DNA of 18,022 nucleotides from CAZEYT01 sp964516295 (GCA_964516295.1 CAZEYT010000054.1:1-18022); one strand, 5' to 3'; shown: positions 1-7,398, counted from the stretch's first letter. Notes: a model not told the origin generated them from the sequence alone. Translations and numbers: made by a program.

Positions 1-224
1 TCGGTTTCGTGTATGGCAAATTCAGCAGCGATTATGCCGGGACGGTCGCCGATGCAGGTAATGGCTATCCTGAATACGAAATTGTGTTGGAAGCCGCCTA
101 TCGGATCAATCTCACGAAATTCGCCTACATCCAGCCGGACCTTCAATGGGTCATCAATCCCGGCGGCACCGGCAACATTCCGAACGCCCTCGTGCTCGGC
201 GCCCAAATGGGCGTGACGTTCTGA
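1..224 (+). CDS. Carbohydrate porin, OprB family (C-terminal end, partial)
   Basis: This is the 3' end of a gene whose start lies before the window; the frame is open from base 3 and ends at TGA 222-224, giving about 73 residues. OprB-type porins form outer-membrane beta-barrels for sugar uptake. The visible part has alternating hydrophobic/polar beta-strand character and contains LEAAYRINL, FAYIQPDLQWVINPGG and a closing strand NALVLGAQMGVTF. The PDLQ-(x4)-NPGG block, followed by a final strand ending in phenylalanine, is typical of OprB C-termini, and a terminal aromatic residue is the usual barrel-assembly signal. The next gene starts 10 bases downstream on the same strand, so co-transcription is plausible. 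Family assignment is fairly secure; the substrate cannot be told. Confidence 0.8.
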   Translation, partial: GFVYGKFSSDYAGTVADAGNGYPEYEIVLEAAYRINLTKFAYIQPDLQWVINPGGTGNIPNALVLGAQMGVTF

Positions 225-234
225 TGGCCGTCGC

Positions 235-960
235 ATGCGGAAGGTGACCCGGACCCTGCATCGGACGCTCTCCGCGATTCTGGTCGCGATCTCCTCCGCA
301 GCGGCCTCCGACACGTCCGAGCTGATCTCCTGGCTTTTGGAGGACGGCCGCGATTTGCGGGGCATTCCGTTTTCCGAAGTTGTGGAATCCACGACCGGGC
401 GGAAAATTCTTCCCGTCGATCCCGCAAAGGATCAGGCGTGGATCGAGGCGCTGTCCAGCGCACTCGACCGGACGCTTGCCCGCCTCAACGCCCCATCGCA
501 TCCCATCCACGACGCCAGCCGCATCAACGAGGCCAGTCGGTTTATCGAGGACCATTTGTGCGAGGAGCTCAACCTCCTGCCGGGCTGGACGTGCGACATT
601 CCGGTCACCGATGCCGGCAGCGGCCAACGCAGCGGGTATCCGGATCTGCGGGTGGTGCTTCCGGACGGCACATTCGTTTATCTCGACCCCAAGCTCTTCG
701 ATGCCGGGTCGCGGACGAGTTCGCTGCGCACCTTTTATTTCGAGCCGAAAACCACCACGAACAAGATCCACCATGACGCCCGCCATGTCCTCATCGGAGT
801 TTCCCACAACGGCAAATCCGGCGGCGATCTTCGTCTTCTCTCGTGGGAATTGGTGGATCTCTCCCGCCTGCGCGTGCAGCTCAAGGCGGAATTCCAGGCG
901 TCGAACGCCGACATCTATCGCGACAGCGGTGTGATCGGGCGCTCCATGACACCACCATAA
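235..960 (+). CDS. Exported protein of unknown function with a PD-(D/E)XK-like motif
   Basis: 241 residues, not recognised as a named family. The N-terminus is basic (MRKVTRTLHR) followed by a hydrophobic stretch and an Ala/Ser-rich segment ending near residue 25, as in a signal peptide, so the product is probably periplasmic or secreted. The core contains GYPDLRVVLPDGTFVYLDPKLF (split here as P136-D137, then D151-P152-K153). A proline-aspartate on one strand and D-x-K on the next about 14 residues later fits the PD-(D/E)XK nuclease fold, and E109/E110 in a preceding helix could be the extra acidic residue. This is motif resemblance only. Start ATG 235 is the only in-frame ATG after the stop at 214-216. 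It follows the porin gene by 10 bases and ends just before a strong terminator. An unrelated beta-rich exported domain is the main alternative. Confidence 0.6.
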   Translation: MRKVTRTLHRTLSAILVAISSAAASDTSELISWLLEDGRDLRGIPFSEVVESTTGRKILPVDPAKDQAWIEALSSALDRTLARLNAPSHPIHDASRINEASRFIEDHLCEELNLLPGWTCDIPVTDAGSGQRSGYPDLRVVLPDGTFVYLDPKLFDAGSRTSSLRTFYFEPKTTTNKIHHDARHVLIGVSHNGKSGGDLRLLSWELVDLSRLRVQLKAEFQASNADIYRDSGVIGRSMTPP

Positions 961-963
961 AAA

Positions 964-1003
964 AATTGGGAGAAGCTGGTTGGAGCTTCTCCCAATTCGA
1001 ATT
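964..1003 (+). terminator. Bidirectional rho-independent terminator
   Basis: A perfect 14-bp stem (964-977 with 984-997, AATTGGGAGAAGCT) closes a 6-base loop. A T-rich tail follows on the plus strand, and a run of seven A's (959-965) precedes it, giving a U-tract on the minus strand. It sits between the exported protein gene ending at 960 and the convergent histone-like gene ending at 1034, so it can serve both. Confidence 0.85.
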
Positions 1004-1033
1004 TTGATCTCCGCTTTGCAGCGGAAGTCGGGG

Positions 1034-1192
1034 TTACTTTTTCTTGGCGACCTTCTTGGCGGCCGGCTTCTTGGCAACCGCTTTCTTGGCGACCGGCTTC
1101 TTCACGGCCGCCTTTTTGGCGGGAGCTTTCTTGGCCGGAGCTTTCTTAGCGGGTGCTTTTTTGGCTGCTGGTTTTTTCTTTGCGACTGGCAT
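1034..1192 (-). CDS. Lysine-rich histone H1-like DNA-binding protein (52 aa)
   Basis: A 52-residue protein made almost wholly of Lys, Ala, Pro and Val, beginning MPVAKKKPAAKKAPAKK and ending PAAKKVAKKK. It consists of about ten imperfect 4-5-residue A-K-K-x-P/A units with no hydrophobic core. Such tails resemble eukaryotic histone H1 C-termini and bacterial Hc1/Hc2 and AlgP-type proteins, which bind DNA or RNA non-specifically and compact the nucleoid; that role is inferred from composition. The start ATG (1192-1190) has a strong Shine-Dalgarno (AAGGGGGG) 6 bases upstream, which supports real expression despite the small size. The stop TAA (1036-1034) is followed by the bidirectional terminator. 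The upstream spacer carries DnaA-box-like repeats and a possible promoter. The repetitive coding sequence could vary in length by slippage. Confidence 0.85.
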   Translation of the reverse strand: MPVAKKKPAAKKAPAKKAPAKKAPAKKAAVKKPVAKKAVAKKPAAKKVAKKK

Positions 1193-1360
1193 CAATATCC
1201 CCCCTTTCGGTCCGCATCAGCGGAAAGTTGGCAGTGAATAATTTGTGAATAACTCACTGTTGTTGTGAATAAGTCCCGCAGTGATTTGCGTCAACAAATT
1301 TTCACGTTTCCACTTGATTTTTTTTGGGAGCGTTGCCAACCGGGCCTTGTGGAAAAGGAA
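1193..1360 (-). promoter_or_regulatory. AT-rich spacer with four DnaA-box-like motifs and a candidate promoter
   Basis: Read on the minus strand, TTATTCACA occurs at 1272-1264 and 1252-1244. TTATTCACT, one mismatch, occurs at 1241-1233, and TTTTCCACA at 1356-1348. The exact ones fit the DnaA-box consensus TTWTNCACA. All four lie in the same orientation in a clearly AT-rich stretch of an otherwise GC-rich window. A candidate -35 TTGACG (1294-1289) lies 17 bases before a weak -10 TATTCA (1271-1266), which overlaps one of the boxes. The segment lies between the end of coaC and the start of the histone-like gene. It could be a DnaA-regulated promoter, a DnaA-titration site or part of an origin; another regulator recognising GTGAATAA is equally possible. 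Confidence 0.5.
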
Positions 1361-1900
1361 TTAGCGGGAGAGAATTTCGTTCGCCCGCACGACGATTCCG
1401 TCAACGTCCCAAAGACGGCCAATACCCTCATACCCGCAGGCAAGAAGACCTTCCGCGGGTCCGACAAACTCCACGCCACGGTCTTTCAAGCGCTGCGTAT
1501 TTTCGACCGTTGCCGGATGTTTCCACATTTTCCCGTTCATCGCGGGTGCGATGAGCACCGGAGCGGGAGTGGCGAGGGCGATGGAGGTAAGCGCATCGTC
1601 GGCGAGGCCGTTGGCGAGCTTCGCGATGATGTTGGCCGTCGCCGGGGCCACGAGCAAAAGGTCCGCGCGGTCGGCGAGTGCGATGTGACCGGGGTGCCAC
1701 GATTCCTTTTCATCGAAGATGCCGGTCGTCACCGGTTGGCGGGAGAGGGTCTGAAACGTGAGCGGCGTGACGAACTCCGTCGCATGACGCGTCATGATCA
1801 CGAAGACGTCGTGCCCGCATTTGACGAGCCGGCTGGTGATCTCGGCGGCTTTGAACGCCGCGATCGAGCCGGAGACGCCGAGGAGGATGGTTTTTTTCAT
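1361..1900 (-). CDS. coaC: Phosphopantothenoylcysteine decarboxylase (stand-alone CoaC flavoprotein)
   Basis: 179 residues. It decarboxylates 4'-phospho-N-pantothenoylcysteine to 4'-phosphopantetheine in coenzyme A synthesis, using FMN, in the cytoplasm. The HFCD flavoprotein motifs are present: GVSGSIAA (8-15) for FMN, a GHI with the expected active-site histidine (H72), PATAN (86-90), PAMN (119-122) and LLACGYEGIGR (152-162) with the catalytic-flap cysteine C155. Most bacteria have a bifunctional CoaBC of about 400 residues. Here the protein stops after the CoaC domain, and no CoaB (synthetase) domain is in the window. The ATG (1900-1898) overlaps the gmk stop codon by ATGA, giving translational coupling. 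UbiX-type prenyltransferases are related, but the PAMN and ACGYEG motifs fit CoaC. Confidence 0.88.
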   Translation of the reverse strand: MKKTILLGVSGSIAAFKAAEITSRLVKCGHDVFVIMTRHATEFVTPLTFQTLSRQPVTTGIFDEKESWHPGHIALADRADLLLVAPATANIIAKLANGLADDALTSIALATPAPVLIAPAMNGKMWKHPATVENTQRLKDRGVEFVGPAEGLLACGYEGIGRLWDVDGIVVRANEILSR

Positions 1901-2517
1901 GGGTCGCAGATTTCCAGACGACGGCTCAAATAGCGCTCGGCCCGCATGACGGCGCGAAATTTCTCGATGTCTTCCTCCATCGAGCCGCTGATGAGGGTAT
2001 AGCGATAGCTGCGCCAGTGTTCCATTTCGGAGGCGGCATTGCGGAGGCGCGTAGCGATCTGGTCCTCGCTTTCCGTGCCGCGCTTGCGCAGACGCCGCGC
2101 CAGTTCTTCGAGGCCCGGCGGCATGATGAAAACATCCGCGAGAGCCTGCATGATGAAGGGGTCGCCGCATTCCCGGATCGATGCCGCGCCGCGGGTGTCG
2201 ATGTCGATGAGCACATCCACGCCGCGGGCGAGATTTTCCACAACGGTGCTTTTGAGCGTCCCATAGCGGCGGCCGTGAACCTCGGCGTGCTCGAGAAATT
2301 CACCGGCCGCGACGCGGGCTTCAAATTCCTCCGTGCCCAGGAAAAAGTAATCCTCGCCATGAACCTCCCCCGGTCGTGGCGCGCGCGTGGTGCAGGAGAC
2401 GGCGTAGACAAAGTCGGGCTTCTGCCGCAGGGCTGTCGTCAAGGTGGTCTTGCCAGCCCCGGAAGGCGCGGACAGCACAAAGAGGATTCCGGATCGGCGG
2501 AACGTGGGATTATTCAA
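1897..2517 (-). CDS. gmk: Guanylate kinase
   Basis: Phosphorylates GMP to GDP with ATP; cytoplasmic and essential. With the chosen start it has 206 residues, close to the roughly 207 of E. coli Gmk. The P-loop SAPSGAGKT covers residues 16-24. The GMP-binding region follows with SCTTRAPRPGEVHGEDYFF and later FLEHAEVHGRRYGT, and DIDTRGAASIR is the lid-adjacent segment. No ATG lies at the right place. TTG 2517-2515 (MNNPTFRRSG...) gives the expected 15-residue lead before SAPSG and overlaps the yicC stop by 8 bases, so re-initiation after yicC is likely. The stop overlaps the coaC start by 4 bases. Identity is secure; the start codon is inferred. Confidence 0.93.
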   Translation of the reverse strand: MNNPTFRRSGILFVLSAPSGAGKTTLTTALRQKPDFVYAVSCTTRAPRPGEVHGEDYFFLGTEEFEARVAAGEFLEHAEVHGRRYGTLKSTVVENLARGVDVLIDIDTRGAASIRECGDPFIMQALADVFIMPPGLEELARRLRKRGTESEDQIATRLRNAASEMEHWRSYRYTLISGSMEEDIEKFRAVMRAERYLSRRLEICDP

Positions 2518-3373
2518 TGTTGGCGAGTTGTTCACGAAGGCGGTCGAGTTCGGACTTGGCATCGATGACGAGTCGCGCGATGCGGGTGTGGGCGGATTTG
2601 GAGCCGATGGTGTTGAATTCGCGGCCGAGTTCCTGGGCAAGGAATTCAAGCGTGCGGCCGATGGGACCGTCGCCCTCCAGTTTTTCCTCAAATTGCTGAA
2701 GATGACTGGAAATGCGGTCGAGTTCCTCGGTGATGTCGCTTCGTTCGGCGAAGCTCACGATCTCGCCGAGCAGGCGGGCGTCGTCGGTGGGTATTGGCAG
2801 CGCGGATTGTGCAATGCGTTTGAGAAGCGTCTCGCGCTGGGCTTCACGCACAGCCCCGGAAAGCGGAGCAATTTTTGCAAGGAGACCGCGGAGTCCCCGC
2901 ACGGCCCGGAGGAGGGATTTCTTCAGGGCCGCGCCTTCGCGGCGGCGTGTGGCGACGAGACCCTCCAAAGCCTTCGTCAAAGCCGCCACCGCGGCTTCGC
3001 GGGCTCCAGCCTCCGACGGTTCCTGCGTGCGGATTACGCCCGGTGCCGCCAGTACCTCCGGGAGACCGATTTGACCGGGCAGCCGAAGTTCCTTCTGGAG
3101 GCGTGTGGCTTCTTTCAGAAAAAGCCGGGCGCGCTCGACATCGAGCAGACTCCCGGCGCGTCCGCCCTCGTGGGTCAGGACGATGTTCACCTGCACGCGT
3201 CCGCGGGCGACTTTCTCCAGAACCATCTCGCGTACCACCGGCTCCAGCCACGCCGAATGCTCGGCATGGCAGACAACTTCGGCGTTCTTTCGGTTCACCG
3301 AAAAACACTCCACCACCGCCGCCCAGCCTCCGGAGCGGACTTCGCCGCGGCCGTGTCCCGTCATGCTCGTCAT
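2510..3373 (-). CDS. yicC: YicC family endoribonuclease-like protein
   Basis: 287 residues, the same length as E. coli YicC. It opens with the family signature MTSMTGHGRGE and closes with the conserved C-terminal block REFNTIGSKSAHTRIARLVIDAKSELDRLREQLANIE (about residues 250-287), preceded by RSDITEELDRISSHL. YicC proteins are reported to be endoribonucleases acting on RNA, or RNase adaptors. The ATG at 3373-3371 was chosen because family members begin 3-5 residues before the SMTG motif; the frame extends upstream without homology. It heads the yicC-gmk-coaC operon, a pairing common in bacteria, and overlaps gmk by 8 bases. One family signature is unusual: the early segment reads VVECFSVNRKN where most relatives have VEIRSVNHR. 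Confidence 0.92.
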   Translation of the reverse strand: MTSMTGHGRGEVRSGGWAAVVECFSVNRKNAEVVCHAEHSAWLEPVVREMVLEKVARGRVQVNIVLTHEGGRAGSLLDVERARLFLKEATRLQKELRLPGQIGLPEVLAAPGVIRTQEPSEAGAREAAVAALTKALEGLVATRRREGAALKKSLLRAVRGLRGLLAKIAPLSGAVREAQRETLLKRIAQSALPIPTDDARLLGEIVSFAERSDITEELDRISSHLQQFEEKLEGDGPIGRTLEFLAQELGREFNTIGSKSAHTRIARLVIDAKSELDRLREQLANIE

Positions 3374-3474
3374 TCCCGCCACGCTACAGCCGCGCCCGCC
3401 GCAGTGTCCAGCCGGGTCTGGAATTCGCTGCTCGCGCTCCGAGACGCCGCCTGATAGATCCGTGAACACTTGCC

Positions 3475-4425
3475 ATGCTGATCAAAAAGACATCCGACTG
3501 GGCCATTGCACTTTCCGTGATCGTTTGCAGTGTCGTTCTCTTCATCGCCTTGGCGCAGGGGCTGAGCGGGCGGACGTTTGTTCCATCGGGAGCCGAGGTG
3601 CGGGTACGTTTTCCAGACATCACCGGCATCAAAGTCAGTTCGGAAGTGAAATACAGCGGTGCCTCAGCCGGGACCGTGACGGCTGTGCGCATGCTTGGCG
3701 CCGACGAGCGAAAGACGGATCCGAGAAACTCGGTCGAAGTCACCCTGCGGCTTCTGCCCGACGTGCCCCCGCTCACTGCGGAGACCGAGGTGAGCATCGC
3801 CGCCGACACGCTTCTGGCCGACAAATTCGTTCTTCTCTCGGACCCCGACCCCTCCGCACCCGCCCTGGCCGCAGACGGGGTTCTTCAGGGTCTGGCCCCG
3901 GTGACCTTCGACCGTCTCGTGCGAAATGTCGATGATGCCATCGACGGCGTTCGCCGGGCGCTCGGCAGCGGCAAGGCCGATGGCATGGAGACTCTTCTCA
4001 CTCGGGCGGAATCCGTTCTCACCGACACCCAGCAGCTCGTGCAGGAACTGCGGCCGGTCGCTGCGGAAGCGCGCGTTCTGGTGACGGATGCCCGGGCGGC
4101 GGCGGCGGACGTGCGTGAGATCCTGGCCGACAACAAAACCTTGGTCGGTGACACGCTCGCCAAGGCCAATGCTGCCGCCGGACGCCTGGATGATTTTGCC
4201 ACCAGTGCCAACCGCCTCGTGCGGGAAAACGAGCGCCCATTCGGAAAAACCCTCGCCGATTTTCGCATTACCGCGGAAAACCTGAAGGTGACGTCCACTT
4301 ACGCGAAGTTCCTCCTGAACGAGATCGCAGCCCGTCCGTCGCGGCTCATCTGGGGCGGCCGCCCGCCCCAGCTCCCCACCGAACAGGAAATCCTTCGCTC
4401 GTCGAAACCGCTCCCCGTCGAGTAG
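3475..4425 (+). CDS. MCE/MlaD family lipid-transport substrate-binding protein
   Basis: 316 residues. The N-terminus (KKTSDWAIALSVIVCSVVLFIALAQGL) forms one membrane anchor at about residues 8-30. The MCE domain follows (about 36-115: VRVRFPDITGIKVSSEVKYSG with the typical G-x-V-x-x-V turn GTVTAVRM). After about residue 145 comes a long Ala/Val/Leu-rich helical region, probably a coiled coil, as in other MCE proteins. MCE proteins form hexameric rings that pass phospholipids between inner and outer membranes, with MlaE permease and MlaF ATPase. Neither partner gene is in the window: the gene is flanked by the divergent yicC and a convergent kinase gene. The ATG at 3475 precedes the anchor directly. 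Its stop at 4425 abuts the kinase stop at 4426. Confidence 0.87.
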   Translation: MLIKKTSDWAIALSVIVCSVVLFIALAQGLSGRTFVPSGAEVRVRFPDITGIKVSSEVKYSGASAGTVTAVRMLGADERKTDPRNSVEVTLRLLPDVPPLTAETEVSIAADTLLADKFVLLSDPDPSAPALAADGVLQGLAPVTFDRLVRNVDDAIDGVRRALGSGKADGMETLLTRAESVLTDTQQLVQELRPVAAEARVLVTDARAAAADVREILADNKTLVGDTLAKANAAAGRLDDFATSANRLVRENERPFGKTLADFRITAENLKVTSTYAKFLLNEIAARPSRLIWGGRPPQLPTEQEILRSSKPLPVE

Positions 4426-6648
4426 TCATCCGTCACCCGCGCGACGGGCGTGGCGGAGCACACGCTGCAACGCGCCGATATCGATCGGTTTTGTCAGGTG
4501 ATCGGTAAACCCGGCTCGCAAGCACGCTTCCACATCGTCCGGTGTTCCATAGCCGGTTAGCGCGACCGCGGGTGTCGTGGTGAGCGGACGCACGGCGCGA
4601 ATGAACTCGATGCCTGTTCCATCCGGCAAGCCGAGATCGCTGAGAATCAAATCGTAATCCCCCGCCGCCGCCATTTCCCGCGCTCCGGCGAGAGTTCCGC
4701 AACTCTCCACGCGATGCCCGAGATTTCTCAGAATCATGCAAAGGACGTCGGCGGTATCCCGATGGTCTTCGACGAGCAAGATCCGCAGGTTTTGGGAGAC
4801 CGCCTCGGTGATCGGTGATTCCCGATCGCGGTGTTCCAATGGCGGCGGAATCGTAGGCAACGCCACCGTGAACGTCGATCCGCGACCGGGTCCGTCACTT
4901 TCGGCTTTCAGTGTTCCTCCATGCGCCTCGACCAACGCCCGCGAAATCGACAGGCCGAGACCGAGTCCACGATTGCGTTTCTCCGGAGCCAAGTCGCCTT
5001 GGTGAAACGGCTGGAAAAGACCCGCGAGCGTTTGGGGCGACATGCCATGGCCGGTATCCGAAACCCGGATCTCCAGACGATCCCGTTTGCCCGTCGATGT
5101 GCTTACGAAAATCTCGCCGCCGCGCGTGGTGAACTTCATCGCGTTGCCCACAAGATTCCAAAGCACTTGTTGGAGTCTCGCCTGATCCGCGAATACAAAA
5201 GATGTTTCAGCCGCTGTCTCGATCCGGAGCGAAATCCCCTTGTTCCGCGACTCGCCGTCGAAAAAGCGGACCGTGGATTTGACGATCCGGTGAAGATCCA
5301 CCGGGCTCCGCTCCAGCAGCAGCTTGCCATGGACGATGCGCGTCATGTCCAGAAGGTCGTCAATAAGTCTCGTCTCCACCTGGATGTTTTCGCGCATCAT
5401 CGAGAGCTGGGGCAGAAGCTCGGGTGGCAGGTCTCGGGCGGCCTCCCAGTGGGAAAGCGTTGCCAACACCGGCGTGAGCGGCGTGCGCAGTTCGTGGGAT
5501 AGTGTTGCAAGGAACCGATCCTTGGCCACGCTCGCCTCCTCGATCTGGCGCTTGGACTCCAGCAAGTTCCGCTCGGCTTCGCGGTGGGCCGTGAAATCGC
5601 GGAACACGAGCACCACGCCCCGGATGGTTCCGTCCGGCTCCCGGATCGGTGCTCCGCTGTCATCCACCGCGACTTCGCGGCCATCCCGCCGCACCAAAAG
5701 TGCGCCGACCGCAAGACCCACGATCTCTCCTCGAGCGAGCACCTTTTGCACCGGGCTCTCCACCGGACGCCGCGTCTTTTCATCAATAATGCGGAAAACT
5801 TCCAAACTCGGCCGCCCGCAGGCTTGATCGGAGCTCCAGCCGGTGAGGGTCTCGGCGACTTTGTTGATGAAGGTAACCTGCCCCGCGGTGTCGGTGATGA
5901 TGACGGCGTCGCCGATGCTGGCGAGTGTGACAGAAAGAATCTGACGTTGGCGCTCGGTTTCCAGCGCGGCCACATATTGGCTCGACATCTCGCGGCGAAT
6001 GCGATGGTACGCCCAGCCGAGGAAGGCGAGATTGATCGACGCCGTGAGCAGGGAAATAAACGTCCGGTTCCACGTCGCCCGGGCATCATCGCGATGGGCC
6101 AGGGCGCGCTCGGATTCCTCGTCGTGCTGCAGGATCACGAACCGTTCATGCACGGCACGCATGGGCTCGTTTTCCGTGGCAGCCTGAGTCAGACGACGGG
6201 CTTCGTCCCCGCGGCCGGCCCGCGCGAGATCCACCGGCCGTCGGATGGCCGTAAGCGCGCGTTTGGCGAGCGTTTCCAATTCCTCGAAGACATCCTGGGA
6301 CAGCGCACCCTCGGCTGCGAGTTCACCGAGCGACGCCAACCTTCGGACCGCCAGCTCGGAGGCCTCGCGGTAGGTTTCGAAAAACTCCTCGTGTCCAGTG
6401 AGAAGATACCCCCTCTGTCCCGCTTCCGCGTCGCGGAGGACCGCTCGCGTGGCGTGCAGAAGCTCGAGAATCTTGTCGTGCCGCTGCACGCGGTTCCGGG
6501 CCTCCAGCACCCGCTCGCCCGCAATCAGCGTGAGCGTGATGCCGAGAATCAGCACCAGCGCCATGGTCAGAAACAATCCCCGGAGCCTGTAAACCGTTTG
6601 ACGGATGTTCGGGGGAATTCTTTGCATGAAAAAGCGGACGCTCTGCAT
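4426..6648 (-). CDS. CHASE3-PAS hybrid histidine kinase with C-terminal receiver
   Basis: 740 residues from ATG 6648. The order is: membrane segment (about 25-44), a helical CHASE3-like extracytoplasmic sensor (about 45-192, with the family feature DAEAGQRGYLLTG at 73-85), second membrane segment (about 196-214), PAS domain (236-352, SIGDAVIITDTAGQVTFIN), HisKA with phospho-acceptor H385 in SHELRTPLTP, and HATPase_c with N498/N502, G1 DTGHG (531-535) and G2 GLGLGL (561-566). The receiver domain spans about 621-735, with acidic pair E627/D628, acceptor D671 and K720. It should autophosphorylate on H385 and pass phosphate to D671 or to the regulator encoded just upstream. That regulator gene ends 60 bases before this start, on the same strand, so they probably form an operon. 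TTG 6672 or ATG 6627 are alternative starts. Confidence 0.9.
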   Translation of the reverse strand: MQSVRFFMQRIPPNIRQTVYRLRGLFLTMALVLILGITLTLIAGERVLEARNRVQRHDKILELLHATRAVLRDAEAGQRGYLLTGHEEFFETYREASELAVRRLASLGELAAEGALSQDVFEELETLAKRALTAIRRPVDLARAGRGDEARRLTQAATENEPMRAVHERFVILQHDEESERALAHRDDARATWNRTFISLLTASINLAFLGWAYHRIRREMSSQYVAALETERQRQILSVTLASIGDAVIITDTAGQVTFINKVAETLTGWSSDQACGRPSLEVFRIIDEKTRRPVESPVQKVLARGEIVGLAVGALLVRRDGREVAVDDSGAPIREPDGTIRGVVLVFRDFTAHREAERNLLESKRQIEEASVAKDRFLATLSHELRTPLTPVLATLSHWEAARDLPPELLPQLSMMRENIQVETRLIDDLLDMTRIVHGKLLLERSPVDLHRIVKSTVRFFDGESRNKGISLRIETAAETSFVFADQARLQQVLWNLVGNAMKFTTRGGEIFVSTSTGKRDRLEIRVSDTGHGMSPQTLAGLFQPFHQGDLAPEKRNRGLGLGLSISRALVEAHGGTLKAESDGPGRGSTFTVALPTIPPPLEHRDRESPITEAVSQNLRILLVEDHRDTADVLCMILRNLGHRVESCGTLAGAREMAAAGDYDLILSDLGLPDGTGIEFIRAVRPLTTTPAVALTGYGTPDDVEACLRAGFTDHLTKPIDIGALQRVLRHARRAGDG

Positions 6649-6708
6649 CGGGCATCCGCCCCCGTTCGTCAATCAGGCCAACCCCCGAGACCGGGACCGG
6701 GGTGCAGA

Positions 6709-7398
6709 TCAGCCGTTTTCCTGAGCGACCCAATCGATGGCGAAGCGGACCATTTCTCCGGCGTCTTTGAAGCCCAGCTTTTCCTTGATGTGCGCCCGGT
6801 GCGTCTCGATGGTTTTAACGCTGAGATGCAACTCATCGGCGATTTCCCGCGTTCCAAAGCCCCGGCCCAAAAGCTGGAGGACTTCCAGTTCGCGGTCCGA
6901 GAGCTTGTCGACCGGAGAGCCCATCCCGCCATCAATCGATTGGATCGCTTTGAAGATCAGCCGTTCGGAAAAACGTTCGCTGACATAGATTTCGCCTTTG
7001 AGAACTCTTCGGAGCGCGGTGATGACATGATTCAGCGCCTCGGCCTTCATCACATAGCCCACAGCTCCCGCCCTCAAAGCGCGGAGGGCGTAAAGCGACT
7101 CGTCGTGCATCGAGAGCATCAAAATCGGCAGCTTCGGTTGCTCGGCTTTCATCAGCTTGATGAGCTCGATGCCATTTGTTCCCGGCAGCGAGATATCCAG
7201 AAGCGCGACGTCCGGCGTCAAAGTGCGCATGGCCTCCAAAGCGTGAGGGGACGAGCCGGCTTCCCCGCACACGATCAGGTCGGGCTCGGCATTGATCAAA
7301 GACCCGATCCCGTGACGAAACACCGGATGGTCGTCCACGATGAGGACACGTTTTTTCTCCGGGCTGTTGCCGGATTCGGACGGTGGATTTTGTTTCAT
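6709..7398 (-). CDS. NarL/FixJ (LuxR)-family response regulator
   Basis: 229 residues. The N-terminal receiver (about 17-130) has the full catalytic set: D22/D23, phospho-acceptor D68 (DVALLDISLPG), S96 and K118. The C-terminal LuxR/GerE helix-turn-helix (about 164-225) contains LSDRELEVLQLLGRGFGTREIA followed by LHLSVKTIETHRAHIKEKLG, a classic match. It is a DNA-binding transcription factor activated by phosphorylation. It is probably partnered with the hybrid kinase 60 bases downstream in the same operon, and diverges from the hydrolase gene at 7499, so the 100-base gap may carry a shared control region. ATG 7398 was chosen because the receiver begins soon after; the frame is open further upstream without homology. 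Confidence 0.93.
   Translation of the reverse strand: MKQNPPSESGNSPEKKRVLIVDDHPVFRHGIGSLINAEPDLIVCGEAGSSPHALEAMRTLTPDVALLDISLPGTNGIELIKLMKAEQPKLPILMLSMHDESLYALRALRAGAVGYVMKAEALNHVITALRRVLKGEIYVSERFSERLIFKAIQSIDGGMGSPVDKLSDRELEVLQLLGRGFGTREIADELHLSVKTIETHRAHIKEKLGFKDAGEMVRFAIDWVAQENG

Noticed and set aside
154..1077. A 307-codon open frame on the minus strand opposite the exported protein
   Set aside because: It runs through the 964-997 terminator and opposes the porin end and the exported protein; no motif supports it.
1034..1192. The repeated 12-15-base units here as a CRISPR or tandem-repeat array
   Set aside because: The period is that of A-K-K-x-P/A codons in an intact frame; there are no unique spacers.
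980..1241. Two plus-strand frames rich in Leu/Gly/Phe or Ala/Phe that look like membrane proteins
   Set aside because: They are complements of the repetitive lysine-rich gene on the minus strand, which has the better ribosome site and a terminator.
1265..1933. A 222-codon plus-strand frame starting in the DnaA-box-like region
   Set aside because: Antisense to coaC, whose flavoprotein motifs are clear.
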